A DNA stretch of 64,000 bases from Rubrivivax sp. SCN 71-131 (GTDB lineage: Bacteria; Pseudomonadota; Gammaproteobacteria; Burkholderiales; Burkholderiaceae_C), in assembly GCA_001724995.1 (NCBI GenBank), contig MEFD01000022.1:1-64000 (forward strand). The letters are read 5' to 3'. The notes beneath the pieces were generated by a model. The model was given only the letters and a program-made list of their open reading frames with translations. It made no database searches and was not told where the DNA came from. Below, one piece after another: positions 20,747-30,210 of the stretch (the first letter of the stretch is position 1; every line of letters begins with the position of its first letter). Position numbers and translations under genes: made by a program.

Positions 20747-21094
20747 TCACCCCCGCGCCCAGGGCCTGGGGCCCCCCATCACGTGCATGTGCAGGTGGTC
20801 GACCTCCTGCCCGCCGTCGCGCCCGGTGTTGACGACGACGCGAAAGCCCTGGGTCACGCCCAGCTGCTGCATCAGCCGCGGCGCCAGCGCCAGCATGCGC
20901 CCGAGCAGCGGCTCGTGCCCGGGGCCGGCGACGGCGAGCGAGGCCACATGCACCTTGGGCACGATCAGCACGTGCACCGGGGCCCAGGGGTTGATGTCGT
21001 GGAAGACGACGAGTGCGTCGTCCTCGTGGACCTTTTGCGCCGGAATCTGTCCGGCGACGATCTTGCAGAAGATGCAGTTCGGGTCGGTGCTCAT
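20747..21094 (-). CDS. hinT: HIT family (HinT-like) nucleotide hydrolase
   Basis: 115 residues, cytosolic. N-terminal zinc-type CIFCKI and the C-terminal histidine triad HLHMHVMGG define the Hint branch, which hydrolyses purine nucleoside phosphoramidates such as AMP-lysine. It lies 4 bp after hisE and before tatA, the standard betaproteobacterial order hisI-hisE-hinT-tatABC. Confidence 0.95.
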   Translation of the reverse strand: MSTDPNCIFCKIVAGQIPAQKVHEDDALVVFHDINPWAPVHVLIVPKVHVASLAVAGPGHEPLLGRMLALAPRLMQQLGVTQGFRVVVNTGRDGGQEVDHLHMHVMGGPRPWARG

Positions 21095-21098
21095 GCCT

Positions 21099-21458
21099 TC
21101 AGGGCTTCCCTTCCTGGTCGCGTGCCGCGGCCTTGCGCGCGGCGAATTCCTCGAGGCCGGAGAGGCCCTCGCGCCGGCGCAACTCGGCCAGCACGTCTTC
21201 GGGCGCGAGGCCGAAGTGTGCCAGCGCCACGAGCGTGTGGAACCACAGGTCGGCGACCTCGTAGACGATCTTCTCGCGCTGACCGTCCTTGGCGGCCATC
21301 ACGGTCTCGGTGGCCTCCTCGCCGATCTTCTTCAGGATGGCGTCGGTGCCCTTGGCGAAGAGCCGCGCGACGTAGCTCTTCTCCGGGTCGCCGTCGCGGC
21401 GCGACTCGATCACCGCCGCCAGCCGCGCCAGGGTGTCGTCGGAGCTGGCGTCGCTCAT
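21099..21458 (-). CDS. hisE: Phosphoribosyl-ATP pyrophosphatase HisE
   Basis: 119 residues of all-alpha MazG-like fold with the family motifs [25 protein letters not shown] and [15 protein letters not shown]. It catalyses the second step of histidine synthesis, PR-ATP to PR-AMP plus pyrophosphate. ATG overlaps the hisI stop (ATGA). HisI and HisE are separate proteins here, not fused as in enterobacteria. Confidence 0.97.
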   Translation of the reverse strand: MSDASSDDTLARLAAVIESRRDGDPEKSYVARLFAKGTDAILKKIGEEATETVMAAKDGQREKIVYEVADLWFHTLVALAHFGLAPEDVLAELRRREGLSGLEEFAARKAAARDQEGKP

Positions 21459-21901
21459 GCGCCGTAGATCCGCTTCGGGTCGAGCAGCACCGGCTCGACG
21501 CTGCGCCAGCGTCCCTCTTCAAGGAGTTGGAAGAAGCAGCTGTGACGCCCGGTGTGGCAGGCAATCGACGGACTCTCGGGCTCGTGGCCAAGCTGCGTGA
21601 CGGTCAGGAGCAGCACGTCGTGGTCGCAGTCCATGCGGATCGCGTGCACCTGCTGGAAGTGGCCGGACTCCTCGCCCTTGTGCCACAGGCGCGCGCGCGA
21701 GCGGCTCCAGTAGACCGCCTGGCCGCAGCGCACCGTTTCGGCCAGCGCCTGGCGGTTCATCCAGGCGAACATCAGCACGTCGCCGCTGCCCTGCTCCTGT
21801 GCGATCACGGGCACGAGGCCATCGCGGTCCCACGTCACCTGGTCGAGCCAAGCGCCGTCGGTGGGCTTGCCGATCGCTGCGGCGGTCTGCTTCTCGGACA
21901 T
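21455..21901 (-). CDS. hisI: Phosphoribosyl-AMP cyclohydrolase HisI
   Basis: 148 residues with [13 protein letters not shown], the [16 protein letters not shown] loop, metal-ligand DCDHDVLLL and [12 protein letters not shown]. It opens the adenine ring of PR-AMP in histidine synthesis. Upstream lies mutT rather than hisF, so the usual hisBHAFIE run is not continued in this window. Confidence 0.97.
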   Translation of the reverse strand: MSEKQTAAAIGKPTDGAWLDQVTWDRDGLVPVIAQEQGSGDVLMFAWMNRQALAETVRCGQAVYWSRSRARLWHKGEESGHFQQVHAIRMDCDHDVLLLTVTQLGHEPESPSIACHTGRHSCFFQLLEEGRWRSVEPVLLDPKRIYGA

Positions 21902-21911
21902 GCGCGAAAGT

Positions 21912-22343
21912 CTACGTCCTGCCGTGCGTGGGCCCAACGAAGCCACACGCCTCGGCCAGCCAGCGCAGCACCGGCACGGTGCCCGGCAGCACCGGCTCGA
22001 CCACCACGGGCAGCGTGCACCAGACCATGCGCTGGCCCTCGCGCATCTGGAACTCGCCGCGCCATTCGTGCACCTTGCAGAAGTGCAGGCGCACGCGCGC
22101 GTGCGGGTAGTCGACGATTTCCTGCTGCCAGGGATGCACGGCACCGACCGTGATGCCCAGCTCCTCGTGCAGTTCGCGCCGCAGCGCCTGCTCGACACCC
22201 TCGCCGGGCTCGAACTTGCCTCCCGGGAACTCCCACCAGCCGGCGTAGACCTTGCCCGGCGGCCGACTCGTCATGAGGAAGCGCCCTTGCCCGTCGAACA
22301 GCACGCCGACGGCGACGTCCACCGGTTCGCGCTCAGCGCTCAC
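21912..22343 (-). CDS. mutT: MutT-type Nudix hydrolase
   Basis: 143 residues. The Nudix box is intact (G at the start of GKFEPGEG, then [10 protein letters not shown]), preceded by a GWWEFPGG substrate loop typical of MutT-like 8-oxo-dGTP/CTP pyrophosphohydrolases. It starts with GTG, overlapping the end of the DUF815 ATPase gene by 11 bp, so the two are coupled. The Pro/Val-rich end ([14 protein letters not shown]) fits the family. Substrate is inferred from family only. Confidence 0.88.
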   Translation of the reverse strand: MSAEREPVDVAVGVLFDGQGRFLMTSRPPGKVYAGWWEFPGGKFEPGEGVEQALRRELHEELGITVGAVHPWQQEIVDYPHARVRLHFCKVHEWRGEFQMREGQRMVWCTLPVVVEPVLPGTVPVLRWLAEACGFVGPTHGRT

Positions 22344-23202
22344 CTTGCCGCCCCGCGAAGTCCTTGGCGAACTGGAAGGCCACGCGCCCGGAGCGCGAGC
22401 CGCGCTCGAGCGCCCACACGAGGCTCTCCTGCCGCGCCGCGGCGATCGCCTCCTCGGCCACGCCGAAGCTGCGCAGCCACTGCGCGACGATGGCCAGGTA
22501 CTCGTCCTGGCTGAAGGGGTAGAAGCTCAGCCACAGGCCGAAGCGCTCGGAGAGGCTGATCTTCTCCTCCACCGCTTCGCCGGGGTGGATCTCGCCGTCC
22601 TCGGTGTGGCGGTAGCCGAGGTTGTCCTTCATGGTCTCGGGCAGCAGGTGGCGGCGGTTGCTCGTGGCGTAGATCAACACGTTGTCGCTGCTCTGCGCGA
22701 CGCTGCCGTCGAGCATGCTCTTCAAGGCCTTGTAGCCGGCCTCGCCCTCGTCGAAGCTCAGGTCGTCGCAGAAGACGACGAAGCGCTCGGGCCGCTCGGC
22801 GACGAGGTCGACGAGGTCCGGCAGATCGACGAGGTCGGCCTTGTCGACCTCGATCAGCCGCAGGCCGCGCCCGGCGAAGGCGTTCAGCGCGGCCTTGATG
22901 AGCGAGCTCTTGCCCGTGCCGCGCGCGCCGGTGAGCAGCACGTTGTTGGCCGGGCGCCCGGCGACGAACTGCTCGGTGTTGCGCAGCAGCTTGTCCTTCT
23001 GCGCGTCGACTTCCTTCAGGTCGCCAAGGCGGATGCGCGCCACGTGGCGCACTGGTTCGAGCCTGCCCGCGCCGCCGCGCTTGCGGTAGCGAAAGGCAAC
23101 CGAGGCCGACCAGTCCGGTGCCTGCAGGGGCAGCGGGAGGACCGCTTCGAGCCGCACGAGCAAGGCCTCGGCGCGGCTGATGAGCTGTTCGACGGAGGAC
23201 AT
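22333..23202 (-). CDS. DUF815 family AAA-like ATPase
   Basis: 289 residues. Family signature features are VAFRYRKRGG, the Walker A VLLTGARGTGKSS (about 89-100), a Walker B-like VVFCDDLSF with a conserved Asp pair, and the sensor YATSNRRHLLPE. The C-terminal third contains FSQDEYLAIV. DUF815 proteins are soluble P-loop ATPases of unknown role, often coupled to mutT as here. No membrane segments or partner domains are visible. Confidence 0.9.
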   Translation of the reverse strand: MSSVEQLISRAEALLVRLEAVLPLPLQAPDWSASVAFRYRKRGGAGRLEPVRHVARIRLGDLKEVDAQKDKLLRNTEQFVAGRPANNVLLTGARGTGKSSLIKAALNAFAGRGLRLIEVDKADLVDLPDLVDLVAERPERFVVFCDDLSFDEGEAGYKALKSMLDGSVAQSSDNVLIYATSNRRHLLPETMKDNLGYRHTEDGEIHPGEAVEEKISLSERFGLWLSFYPFSQDEYLAIVAQWLRSFGVAEEAIAAARQESLVWALERGSRSGRVAFQFAKDFAGRQGER

Positions 23203-23246
23203 GCAGGAAGTTTAGGCCGCCGCCGCAGCGCGGCGGCCCGGCGCCC

Positions 23247-23903
23247 TCAGCTCGTCAGCCGCTGCAGCGGCACTTCCAGGGCTTCGGTCGGCATGCGCCT
23301 GAAGCCCGAGCGCGCGTAGCGCTGCAGCCTGCCGACGATGAGCGCGGTCAGCGCCGAGGCCATCGCATGCGCATCCGCCGTGGGCGTGTTCGAGCCCTGC
23401 GCCTGCGCGCCCAGGCGCAGGCACTGGCGCAACTGCGATTCGACGCGGTCGAAGAACTGGTTCATGCGCTGCGTCAGGCGCTCGTGCTCGAAGACGAGGG
23501 CGTCGCCGACCATGACGCGCGTCATGCCCGGGTTCTTCTCGCCGAACTGCAGCAGCATGAGCACGATGCGCTGCGCCTGCAGCGCGCCGGATTCGTCGCG
23601 CTCGACGATCTGGTTGACGAGCGCGAACACGCTCGCCTCGATGAACTCGATCAGGCCTTCGAACATCTGCGCCTTGCTGGCGAAGTGTCGGTAGAGCGCG
23701 GCCTCGGAGACTTCGAGCCGGGACGCCAGCGCCGCGGTCGTGATGCGCTCGGCCCCCGGCTGCTCGAGCATGCCGGCCAGCGTCTGCAGAATCTGCACAC
23801 GCCGCTCGCCGGGCCGCGGGCGCTTGCGTACCGGCGTCGCAGGAGCCGGATCTGCAGCAGGCTCGGCTTCGGCGCCGACCGGTTCGGGCATCGTGTCGGA
23901 CAT
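23247..23903 (-). CDS. slmA: TetR-type nucleoid occlusion factor SlmA
   Basis: 218 residues. After a disordered Pro/Ala-rich N-terminus (1-28) is a TetR helix-turn-helix (RRVQILQTLAGML, ITTAALASRLEVSEAALYRHF) and a ligand/dimer domain. The SlmA-type KAQMFEGLIEFIE and NPGMTRVMVGDALVFEHERL segments separate it from ordinary TetR repressors. SlmA binds chromosomal sites and blocks FtsZ assembly over the nucleoid. Start chosen at 23903 (MSDTMPEP). A second Met four codons on is possible. The argB-HAD-slmA order is usual in this group. Confidence 0.9.
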   Translation of the reverse strand: MSDTMPEPVGAEAEPAADPAPATPVRKRPRPGERRVQILQTLAGMLEQPGAERITTAALASRLEVSEAALYRHFASKAQMFEGLIEFIEASVFALVNQIVERDESGALQAQRIVLMLLQFGEKNPGMTRVMVGDALVFEHERLTQRMNQFFDRVESQLRQCLRLGAQAQGSNTPTADAHAMASALTALIVGRLQRYARSGFRRMPTEALEVPLQRLTS

Positions 23904-24043
23904 CGCGTCGCGCGGCGTGCTCAAGGGGGGGTCGGCTGGCGGTCCGGAGACGGACCGGATGAAGGGGGCAGGGGCGGGGTGGCGGCGATTCTGGCATAGG
24001 GCCGGCGGCCCTTCGGCGCAGGAAAATACTGATCCTGGGCGCG

Positions 24044-24775
24044 TCAGCGCGGCGGCCGCGGGCGGCCCGGCAGGCGCTGGCGCAGCTCGCGCAGGCCGTG
24101 CACGCGGCAATCGACATAGGTCGGAAGCCGCGTGGCGCGCCGCTCGTGCGGCGTGCGCTTGCGCACCCAGCGCTTGAACCACACCGTCTTCATGCCGATG
24201 CGGCGCGCGGCCTTCTGGTGCGCCAGCGTGTCCTCGACCAGGATGCAGCGCGCGGGCGGCACGCCAAGGCGCGCGGCGATGTGGCGCAGCATGCGCGCGT
24301 CCGGCTTGGGGCGCAGCTGCCCGAACATGCGCATGTCCTCGATCGTGATCACGCCGTCGAACAACGGCAGCAGCCCGAGCGTCTGGAGCACGCGCAGCGC
24401 ATAGGCGCGCGGCGCGTTGGTGAGCACGTAGCGCCGCCCCGGCAGCGTGGCCAGCGCGGCGATGTCGGGGGCGTGCGCGCGCAGTCGCGCCTCCAGTCCC
24501 GGCAGCTGGTGCGTGTGGTGCAGGAAGTGCGCCGCCTTCACGCCGTGGTGGCGCAGCAGGCCCAGCAGCGTGGCGCCGTAGCGCAGCCAGTAGCGGCGGC
24601 GCAGCGCGTCGGAAGCAGCCTTCTCGAGCTGCAGCTCGCGCTCGATGTAGTGCCCCATCGCCAGCCCCAGCTCCGGCATCGCGGAGCGGTGCGCGTCGTG
24701 CAGGGTGTCGTCGAGGTCGAAGAGCCAGACGAGGTCGGGCCGGCGCGCGCCCCGGCCGTCGCTTTCCTTCGCCAT
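24044..24775 (-). CDS. HAD-type pyrimidine 5'-nucleotidase
   Basis: 243 residues. HAD motif I is LFDLDDTLHDA (both Asp present), motif II the LTNAPRAYA stretch, motif III the LRPKPDARML Lys, and motif IV LVEDTLAHQKAARRIG. The layout with a helical cap between motifs I and II matches the SDT1/pyrimidine 5'-nucleotidase subgroup found beside argB and slmA in Burkholderiales. The C-terminal end is basic. Its ATG overlaps the argB stop by one base (TGATG), indicating coupling. Confidence 0.88.
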   Translation of the reverse strand: MAKESDGRGARRPDLVWLFDLDDTLHDAHRSAMPELGLAMGHYIERELQLEKAASDALRRRYWLRYGATLLGLLRHHGVKAAHFLHHTHQLPGLEARLRAHAPDIAALATLPGRRYVLTNAPRAYALRVLQTLGLLPLFDGVITIEDMRMFGQLRPKPDARMLRHIAARLGVPPARCILVEDTLAHQKAARRIGMKTVWFKRWVRKRTPHERRATRLPTYVDCRVHGLRELRQRLPGRPRPPR

Positions 24776-25677
24776 CAGGAGCGGATCATGGTGCCGTAGG
24801 CCTGGTCGGTGAGGACCTCGAGCAGCATCGCGTGCGGCACGCGGCCGTCGACCACGTGCACCGCATTGACGCCGCTCCTGGCCGCCTCGATGGCGCCGGC
24901 CAGCTTGGGCAGCATGCCGCCGCTGATGGTGCCGTCGGTGACGAGGGCGTCGATCTGCTGCGGCGAGAGCTCGGTGATCAGCTCGCCGGCCTTGTCGAGG
25001 ACGCCGCGGATGTTGGTGAGCATGATGAGCTTTTCGGCCCGCAGTTCGGTGGCCAGGCGCGCGGCGACGAGGTCGGCGTTGATGTTGTAGCTCTCGTTCT
25101 GCTCGCCGAAGCCGATCGGGCTGACGACGGGGATGAACTGATCGTCCTGCAGTGCCTTCACCACGCTCGGGTCGATCACGGTGATCTCGCCGACCTGGCC
25201 GATGTCGTGCTCCTTGCCCGGGTCGTCCTTGTCGGCGAGCTTGAGCTTGCGCGCGCGGATGAGGCCGCCGTCGCGCCCGGTCAGGCCCACCGCCTTGCCG
25301 CCGCAGCCGTTGATGAGGCCGACGATGTCCTGCTGCACCTCGCCGGCCAGCACCCACTCGACGACCTCCATGGTCTCCTCGTCGGTGACGCGCATGCCCT
25401 GGATGAAGGTGCCCTTCTTGCCGATGCGCGCCAGCGCCTCGTCGATCTGCGGCCCGCCGCCGTGCACGACGATGGGGTTCATGCCGACGAGCTTGAGCAG
25501 CACGACGTCCTCGGCGAAATCCTGCTGCAGCGCCGGGTCGGTCATCGCGTTGCCGCCGTACTTGATGACCAGCGTCTTGCCGTGGAAGCGGCGGATGTAG
25601 GGCAGTGCCTGCGCCAGGATCTCCGCCTGGTCGCGCGCGGTGATGTGCTCCAGCGAATGCTCGGCGGCTTGGTTCAT
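24775..25677 (-). CDS. argB: Acetylglutamate kinase ArgB
   Basis: 300 residues, cytosolic. Amino-acid kinase motifs are VIKYGGNAM at the start, [10 protein letters not shown], and the substrate-binding [12 protein letters not shown], with [13 protein letters not shown] and the C-terminal [13 protein letters not shown]. It phosphorylates N-acetylglutamate, the second arginine-synthesis step. It carries an N-terminal extension before the kinase core, as seen in arginine-inhibited hexameric enzymes. First gene of the argB-HAD pair. Confidence 0.97.
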   Translation of the reverse strand: MNQAAEHSLEHITARDQAEILAQALPYIRRFHGKTLVIKYGGNAMTDPALQQDFAEDVVLLKLVGMNPIVVHGGGPQIDEALARIGKKGTFIQGMRVTDEETMEVVEWVLAGEVQQDIVGLINGCGGKAVGLTGRDGGLIRARKLKLADKDDPGKEHDIGQVGEITVIDPSVVKALQDDQFIPVVSPIGFGEQNESYNINADLVAARLATELRAEKLIMLTNIRGVLDKAGELITELSPQQIDALVTDGTISGGMLPKLAGAIEAARSGVNAVHVVDGRVPHAMLLEVLTDQAYGTMIRS

Positions 25678-25790
25678 GGCGGGGCTGGGAAGTCCTTGGA
25701 GGCGGGCGGCGGCGATTGTAGGAAGGCTTGGCGCACGCGCGCGGCGAGGCTGTCATCATCCCGCCCTGACCCGCCGCACGGAGATCGACC

Positions 25791-26087
25791 ATGAAGCCCC
25801 TGGCCACCCTGCTCCTCGGCCTCGCCGCCGCCGCCAGCGCGCTGTCGTGGGCCCAGGCGCAGACGCCCGACGCCGAAGGCGAGGTGACGAAGGTCGACGC
25901 CGCCGCCGGCCGCGTGACGCTGCGCCACACGGGCGTGAAGAACCTGGACATGCCGCCGATGACGATGGCCTTTCGCGTCGGCGAGCCGCGCCTGCTGCAG
26001 GGCGTGGCGGCCGGCGACCACGTGCGCTTCGCGGCGCGCAAGGTCGGCGGCAGCTACACCGTCGTGGCGCTGGTGAAGACGCCCTGA
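25791..26087 (+). CDS. Periplasmic CusF-like copper-binding protein
   Basis: 98 residues: signal peptide (1-23, cut after WAQA) then a small OB-fold domain. The metal-site region reads RHTGVKNLDMPPMTMAF. His and the MTM pair align with the Cu(I)/Ag(I) ligands of CusF, but the tryptophan that caps the metal in CusF is replaced by Met (LDMP versus NWPE). Such Met forms are common in betaproteobacteria. No copper efflux genes lie nearby, so a free-standing periplasmic copper chaperone is inferred. Divergent from argB. Confidence 0.75.
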   Translation: MKPLATLLLGLAAAASALSWAQAQTPDAEGEVTKVDAAAGRVTLRHTGVKNLDMPPMTMAFRVGEPRLLQGVAAGDHVRFAARKVGGSYTVVALVKTP

Positions 26088-26260
26088 GCGGCGCCGCCCC
26101 GGGACTTGCGCGGCACCCGGCGCACGGCCCTCCGGCCCGCCGGGCGGATAGAGCCTTCTCTCTAGACAAGGCGGCCCTGCGCCACCGCCGGGGCCCCTAT
26201 ATTTGTCGCCATGACGCGACCGCCGTGGTCGCCCGAGCCGCTCATCCAACCGAGGAAGTC

Positions 26261-26812
26261 ATGGTCAAGAAGGTCCAACGCACCCCCGCGAAGAAGTCCA
26301 AGCCCGGCGCCGCCGGCCTGCTCGACAGCCAGCTCGCCCAGTCGGTGCGTGACTCGGCGCAGCAGATCTGGCTCGCCGGCATGGGCGCCTTCGGCAAGGC
26401 GCAGGAGGAAGGCGGGCGCTTCTTCGAGACGCTGGTCAAGGAGGGCCTTCACCTGCAGCGCCGCACGCAGGGCATGGCCGAGGACAAGCTCGGCGAAGTC
26501 ACCGGCCGCATGAGCGCGATGGCCGGCAGCGTCACCTCCAAGGCGGGGCAGAACTGGGACAGGCTCGAGACCATCTTCGAGCAGCGTACGGCCAAGGCCC
26601 TGGGCAAGCTGGGCGTGCCCAGCGCCAAGGACGTCGAGGTGCTGACGCAGCGCGTCGAGGAACTCGCCGCCGCGGTGTCGCGCCTGGCCAAGGCGGGCGG
26701 GGGCGCCAAGGCGGGCGCCAAGGTCGCGCCGAAGGTCGCGCCGAAGAAGGCTGCGACGACCCCGCGCAAGACGGCGGGCAAGCGCGCGCCCCGCAAGGCT
26801 GCGGCCGCCTGA
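26261..26812 (+). CDS. Phasin family polyhydroxyalkanoate granule-associated protein
   Basis: 183 residues. The N-terminal and central part is a long amphipathic helix region (DSQLAQSVRDSAQQIWLAGMGAFGKA, then FFETLVKEG and a heptad-like VEELAAAVSRL) typical of the phasin/granule-associated family. The last 45 residues are a Lys/Ala/Pro histone-like tail (repeats of KVAPK, KRAPRKAA) like that of PhaI/PhaM-type proteins that tie storage granules to the nucleoid. GAGGA precedes the ATG. It ends 2 bp before the patatin gene. A BktB-type thiolase elsewhere in the window supports PHA metabolism. Confidence 0.82.
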   Translation: MVKKVQRTPAKKSKPGAAGLLDSQLAQSVRDSAQQIWLAGMGAFGKAQEEGGRFFETLVKEGLHLQRRTQGMAEDKLGEVTGRMSAMAGSVTSKAGQNWDRLETIFEQRTAKALGKLGVPSAKDVEVLTQRVEELAAAVSRLAKAGGGAKAGAKVAPKVAPKKAATTPRKTAGKRAPRKAAAA

Positions 26813-26814
26813 GC

Positions 26815-28053
26815 GTGGCCGGCAGTCGTCGCCGCGGGCGGCGCGGCCAGAGCCCATCCCGCATCGGCCTGGCGCTGGCCGGCGGCGGGCCGCTCGGGGC
26901 GATCTACGAGATCGGCGCGCTGTGCGCGCTGGACGAATCGGTGCCGGGGCTGGACTTCAACGATCTGGCCGGCTATGTCGGCGTCTCGGCCGGCGGCTTC
27001 ATCGCCGCGGGCCTGGCCAACGGGCTCTCGCCGCGCCAGCTCTGCACCTCGTTCATCGAGAACCGCGGCCCGCGCGGCGACATCGTGCGGCCCTCGCTCT
27101 TCATCCGCCCGGCGTTCACGGAGTACGCCTGCCGCGCCGCGATGCTGCCCGGGCTCGTCGCGCAGGCCGCCCTTCAGCTGGCCTTCGAGCGCCGCTCGCT
27201 GCTGGCCGCGGCCGAGCGCCTGGGGCGCGCGCTGCCGACCGGCTTCTTCACGCACGCCGCGCTCGAGGCGCAGATGCGCCGCATGCTCTCGGCGCCGGGG
27301 CGCAGCAACGACTTCCGCCGACTGAAGCATCCGCTGGTGCTGGTGGCCACCGACCTCGACACCGGCACCGCCGCGCCCTTCGGCAAGCCGGGCTGGGACC
27401 ATGTGCCGATCTCGCAGGCCGTGGCCGCGAGCGCCGCGCTGCCCGGGCTTTTTGCGCCGGTGCCGATCGACGGCCGCTGGTACGTCGACGGCGCGCTGAA
27501 GAAGACGCTGCACGCCAGCGTGCTGCTCGATCTGGGCCTGGACCTGGTGCTGTGCCTGAACCCGCTCGTGCCCTACACGAGCACCGAGGAGGGGCCGCAC
27601 CGCGTTGCCACCGCGCGCAACGAGCGCATCCCGCACCTGGTGGCCGGTGGCCTGCCGGTGGTGCTGGCGCAGACCTTCCGCTCGCTCATCCACTCGCGGC
27701 TCGAGCTGGGCCTCAAGGGCTACGAACGCAGCCATCCGGACGTCGACATCCTGCTCTTCGAGCCCGACCGGCGCGACCCGGAGATGTTCCTCGCCAACAC
27801 CTTCGGCTACGCCGAGCGGCGGCTGCTGGCCGAACACGCCTACCAGCAGACGCGCGCCGACCTGCGCTCGCGCCGCAGTCATGTGGCGGCCACGTTGGCC
27901 GCGCATGGCCTGGACCTCGACCACGCGGTGCTGGATGACCCCAAGCGGCGGCTGCTGGCCAGGCGGCCTGCGCCCGGCAGCGCCGCCGAGCGCACGCTGA
28001 CGCGGCTGGACGAAGTCCTCGACGACCTCGAAGGCGCGCTCGCCGCGCGCTGA
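26815..28053 (+). CDS. Patatin-like phospholipase family protein
   Basis: 412 residues starting at a GTG two bases after the phasin stop, so likely co-translated. The oxyanion-hole LAGGGPLGAIYEIG (about 20-33), nucleophile-elbow GVSAGG (about 56-61) and the Asp of YVDGALKK give the Ser-Asp dyad of patatins. The C-terminal 150 residues are charged and helical. No signal peptide. The pairing with a granule-associated protein suggests action at PHA granules or membranes, which is inference only. Lipid acyl hydrolysis is the family activity. Confidence 0.85.
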   Translation: MAGSRRRGRRGQSPSRIGLALAGGGPLGAIYEIGALCALDESVPGLDFNDLAGYVGVSAGGFIAAGLANGLSPRQLCTSFIENRGPRGDIVRPSLFIRPAFTEYACRAAMLPGLVAQAALQLAFERRSLLAAAERLGRALPTGFFTHAALEAQMRRMLSAPGRSNDFRRLKHPLVLVATDLDTGTAAPFGKPGWDHVPISQAVAASAALPGLFAPVPIDGRWYVDGALKKTLHASVLLDLGLDLVLCLNPLVPYTSTEEGPHRVATARNERIPHLVAGGLPVVLAQTFRSLIHSRLELGLKGYERSHPDVDILLFEPDRRDPEMFLANTFGYAERRLLAEHAYQQTRADLRSRRSHVAATLAAHGLDLDHAVLDDPKRRLLARRPAPGSAAERTLTRLDEVLDDLEGALAAR

Positions 28054-29550
28054 TCAGTCGAGGTAGCGACGCCGCAGGTGCGCCTCGAGGTGCGCCGGGT
28101 CCAGCGTCTGGCCGCTGGCGCGCTCGGCGAGCTCGTCCGTCGGCCAGCGGCTGCCCTGGCTCCAGATGTGGGTCTCCAGCCAGTCGAAGACGGGCGCGAG
28201 GTCGCCCGCGTCGATGTGCGCATCGAGCCCGGGCACGGCGCGGCGCATGGCCGCGAACCACTGCGCGGCGTACATCGCGCCCAGCGAGTAGCAGGGGAAG
28301 TAGCCGAACAGGCCCGAAGGCCAGTGCACGTCCTGCAGCGCGCCGTCGCGGTGGTTGCCGCGCGTGTCGACGCCCAGCAGCTCCATCATCTTCACGTCCC
28401 ACAGCGCGGGAATGTCCCCGGCCTCGATCGCGCCCTCGATCAGCGGGCGCTCGATCTCGTAGCGCAGGATGATGTGCGCGGGATAGCTCACCTCGTCGGC
28501 GTCGACGCGGATGAAGCCCGGCTTCACGCGCGTGAGCAGGCGCTGCAGGTTCTGCGGCTCGAACGCCGGCTGCGCGCCGAAGGCCTCGCGCAGCAGCGGC
28601 GCCAGCCGCGCCACGAAGCCCGGATGGCAGCCCAGCTGCATCTCGAAGGCCAGGCTCTGGCTCTCGTGGATGGCCATCGAGCGCGGCTGCCCGATCGGCC
28701 GCGCCAGCCAGGGCCGGGGCAGGCGCTGCTGATAGCGTGCGTGGCCGGTCTCGTGGATGGTGCCCATCAGCGCCGAGAGGAAGTCGTGCTCCGCGAAGCG
28801 CGTCGTCAGGCGCACGTCCTCGGGTACGCCGCCACAGAAGGGATGCGCCGAGACGTCGAGCCGGCCGGCCTCGAAGTCGAAGCCGAACAGGCGCATCGCG
28901 TGCTCGCACAGCGCGCGCTGCGCCGGCAGCGCGAACGGGCCCAGCGGCTCGACCAGCGCCTGCGTGCGCTGGCGCTCGACCACCTCCTGCACGAGCGCAG
29001 GCAGCCACTGCCGCACCTCGCCGAACACACGGTCGACGGTGGCGCAGCGCAGCCCCGGCTCGTACTGCGCCATCAGCGCCTCGTAGCGCGAGACGCCCAG
29101 GCGTTCGGCCAGCCGCGCCGCCTGCTCGCGCGCGTTCGCCAGCACGGGGCGGAAGTCGTCGAGGAAGCCGTCCCAGTCATGGGCCGGGCGCCGACTGCGC
29201 CAGGCGTGCTCGCAGCGCGCGCCGGCCAGCGCGCCCTGCTCCACCAAGGCCTCGGGCAGCGCGGTGTCGGCGTCCCAGCGGCGGCGCAGCTCGCGCAGGT
29301 CGGCGCGCTGCTCCTGCGTCAGCGGCTCCTGCTCGGCGCGCTCGAGCTCCTGCCCGAACGACGGCGCGGCGCGCATGCGGTGCAGCAGCGCCGTGACCTC
29401 GGCAATCGCTGCCCCGCGCGCCTCGTTGCCCTTGGGCGGCATGTGGGTCGCCCGGTCCCAGGTGGCGATGGCCTGCAGGTGCTCCAGCCGCTGCATGCGG
29501 GCGCACTGCGCCATCAGTGCGTCGTAGGCGGGCGTGGCCGCAGCGTTCAT
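28054..29550 (-). CDS. M32 family carboxypeptidase (Taq type)
   Basis: 498 residues, cytosolic, all-helical. The zinc site is HETGH with the downstream Glu of the HESQS segment. The family features MAIHESQS, YPAHIILRYEIER and DVHWPSGLFGYFPCYSLGAMYAAQ are all present. It removes C-terminal residues from peptides with broad specificity. AGGAGG directly abuts an ATG at 29556 but sits six bases before ATG 29550, so the latter is taken as the start. It is tail-to-tail with the patatin gene with no bases between the stops. Confidence 0.95.
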   Translation of the reverse strand: MNAAATPAYDALMAQCARMQRLEHLQAIATWDRATHMPPKGNEARGAAIAEVTALLHRMRAAPSFGQELERAEQEPLTQEQRADLRELRRRWDADTALPEALVEQGALAGARCEHAWRSRRPAHDWDGFLDDFRPVLANAREQAARLAERLGVSRYEALMAQYEPGLRCATVDRVFGEVRQWLPALVQEVVERQRTQALVEPLGPFALPAQRALCEHAMRLFGFDFEAGRLDVSAHPFCGGVPEDVRLTTRFAEHDFLSALMGTIHETGHARYQQRLPRPWLARPIGQPRSMAIHESQSLAFEMQLGCHPGFVARLAPLLREAFGAQPAFEPQNLQRLLTRVKPGFIRVDADEVSYPAHIILRYEIERPLIEGAIEAGDIPALWDVKMMELLGVDTRGNHRDGALQDVHWPSGLFGYFPCYSLGAMYAAQWFAAMRRAVPGLDAHIDAGDLAPVFDWLETHIWSQGSRWPTDELAERASGQTLDPAHLEAHLRRRYLD

Positions 29551-29614
29551 CGACATCCTCCTGCGAAGCTGCAGCGGATTGTCCCGCGTCGGCCGTCGCT
29601 GCAGCGGCCTTTGC

Positions 29615-30100
29615 TCAGTGCGGCAGCGCGCCGGGGAAGGCCCACAGCAGGGCCGCGGTCATCATCACGTAGCGCCCGAACTTGCCGATCGCCATGTAGG
29701 CCAGGCAAGGCCAGAAGGGCATGCGCAGCCAGCCGGCGACGGCGCACAGCGGATCGCCCACCGCCGGCAGCCAGGACAACAGGCAGGCACGCGGCCCCAG
29801 GCGCTGCAGCCAGCGCAGCGCGCTGCGGTGCACGGGCTTGTGCTGCACCACGCGTTCATAGGCGCGCTCGGCGCCGAAGCCCATCCACCAGCTGATCGCG
29901 CCGCCCAGCGTGTTGCCCACGGTGGCGACGAGCACCGCCGGCCAGAACAGGCCCGGGTTCAGCTTGACGAGCCCGAACACCGCCGGCTCGCTGCCCAGCG
30001 GCAGCAGCGTGGCCGATACCAGACTGACGACGAAGACCGTCGACAGCCCGTATTGCGGCAGCGCCAGGGCCGCAAGCATCGAATCGAGCCAGGCGTGCAT
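29615..30100 (-). CDS. YqaA family (DedA/VTT) membrane protein
   Basis: 161 residues with several membrane segments. The SNARE-associated/VTT-type core is seen in SATLLPLGSEPAVFG, ATVGNTLGGAISWWMGFG and the re-entrant-like SWLPAVGDPLCAVAGWLRM. Family members are proposed lipid scramblases or transporters, but YqaA itself is uncharacterised. Monocistronic between the M32 gene and divergent dusB. Confidence 0.88.
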   Translation of the reverse strand: MHAWLDSMLAALALPQYGLSTVFVVSLVSATLLPLGSEPAVFGLVKLNPGLFWPAVLVATVGNTLGGAISWWMGFGAERAYERVVQHKPVHRSALRWLQRLGPRACLLSWLPAVGDPLCAVAGWLRMPFWPCLAYMAIGKFGRYVMMTAALLWAFPGALPH

Positions 30101-30210
30101 CGCGGGCGATTATCCGGGGCGGCAACCGCACCCCCGCAAGGGGGAGGCCCGTCAGGCCTGCGGTCTATACTCCTGCCTCCTTTTTAGGCACTTGCTCCCC
30201 GTTTCCGCGC

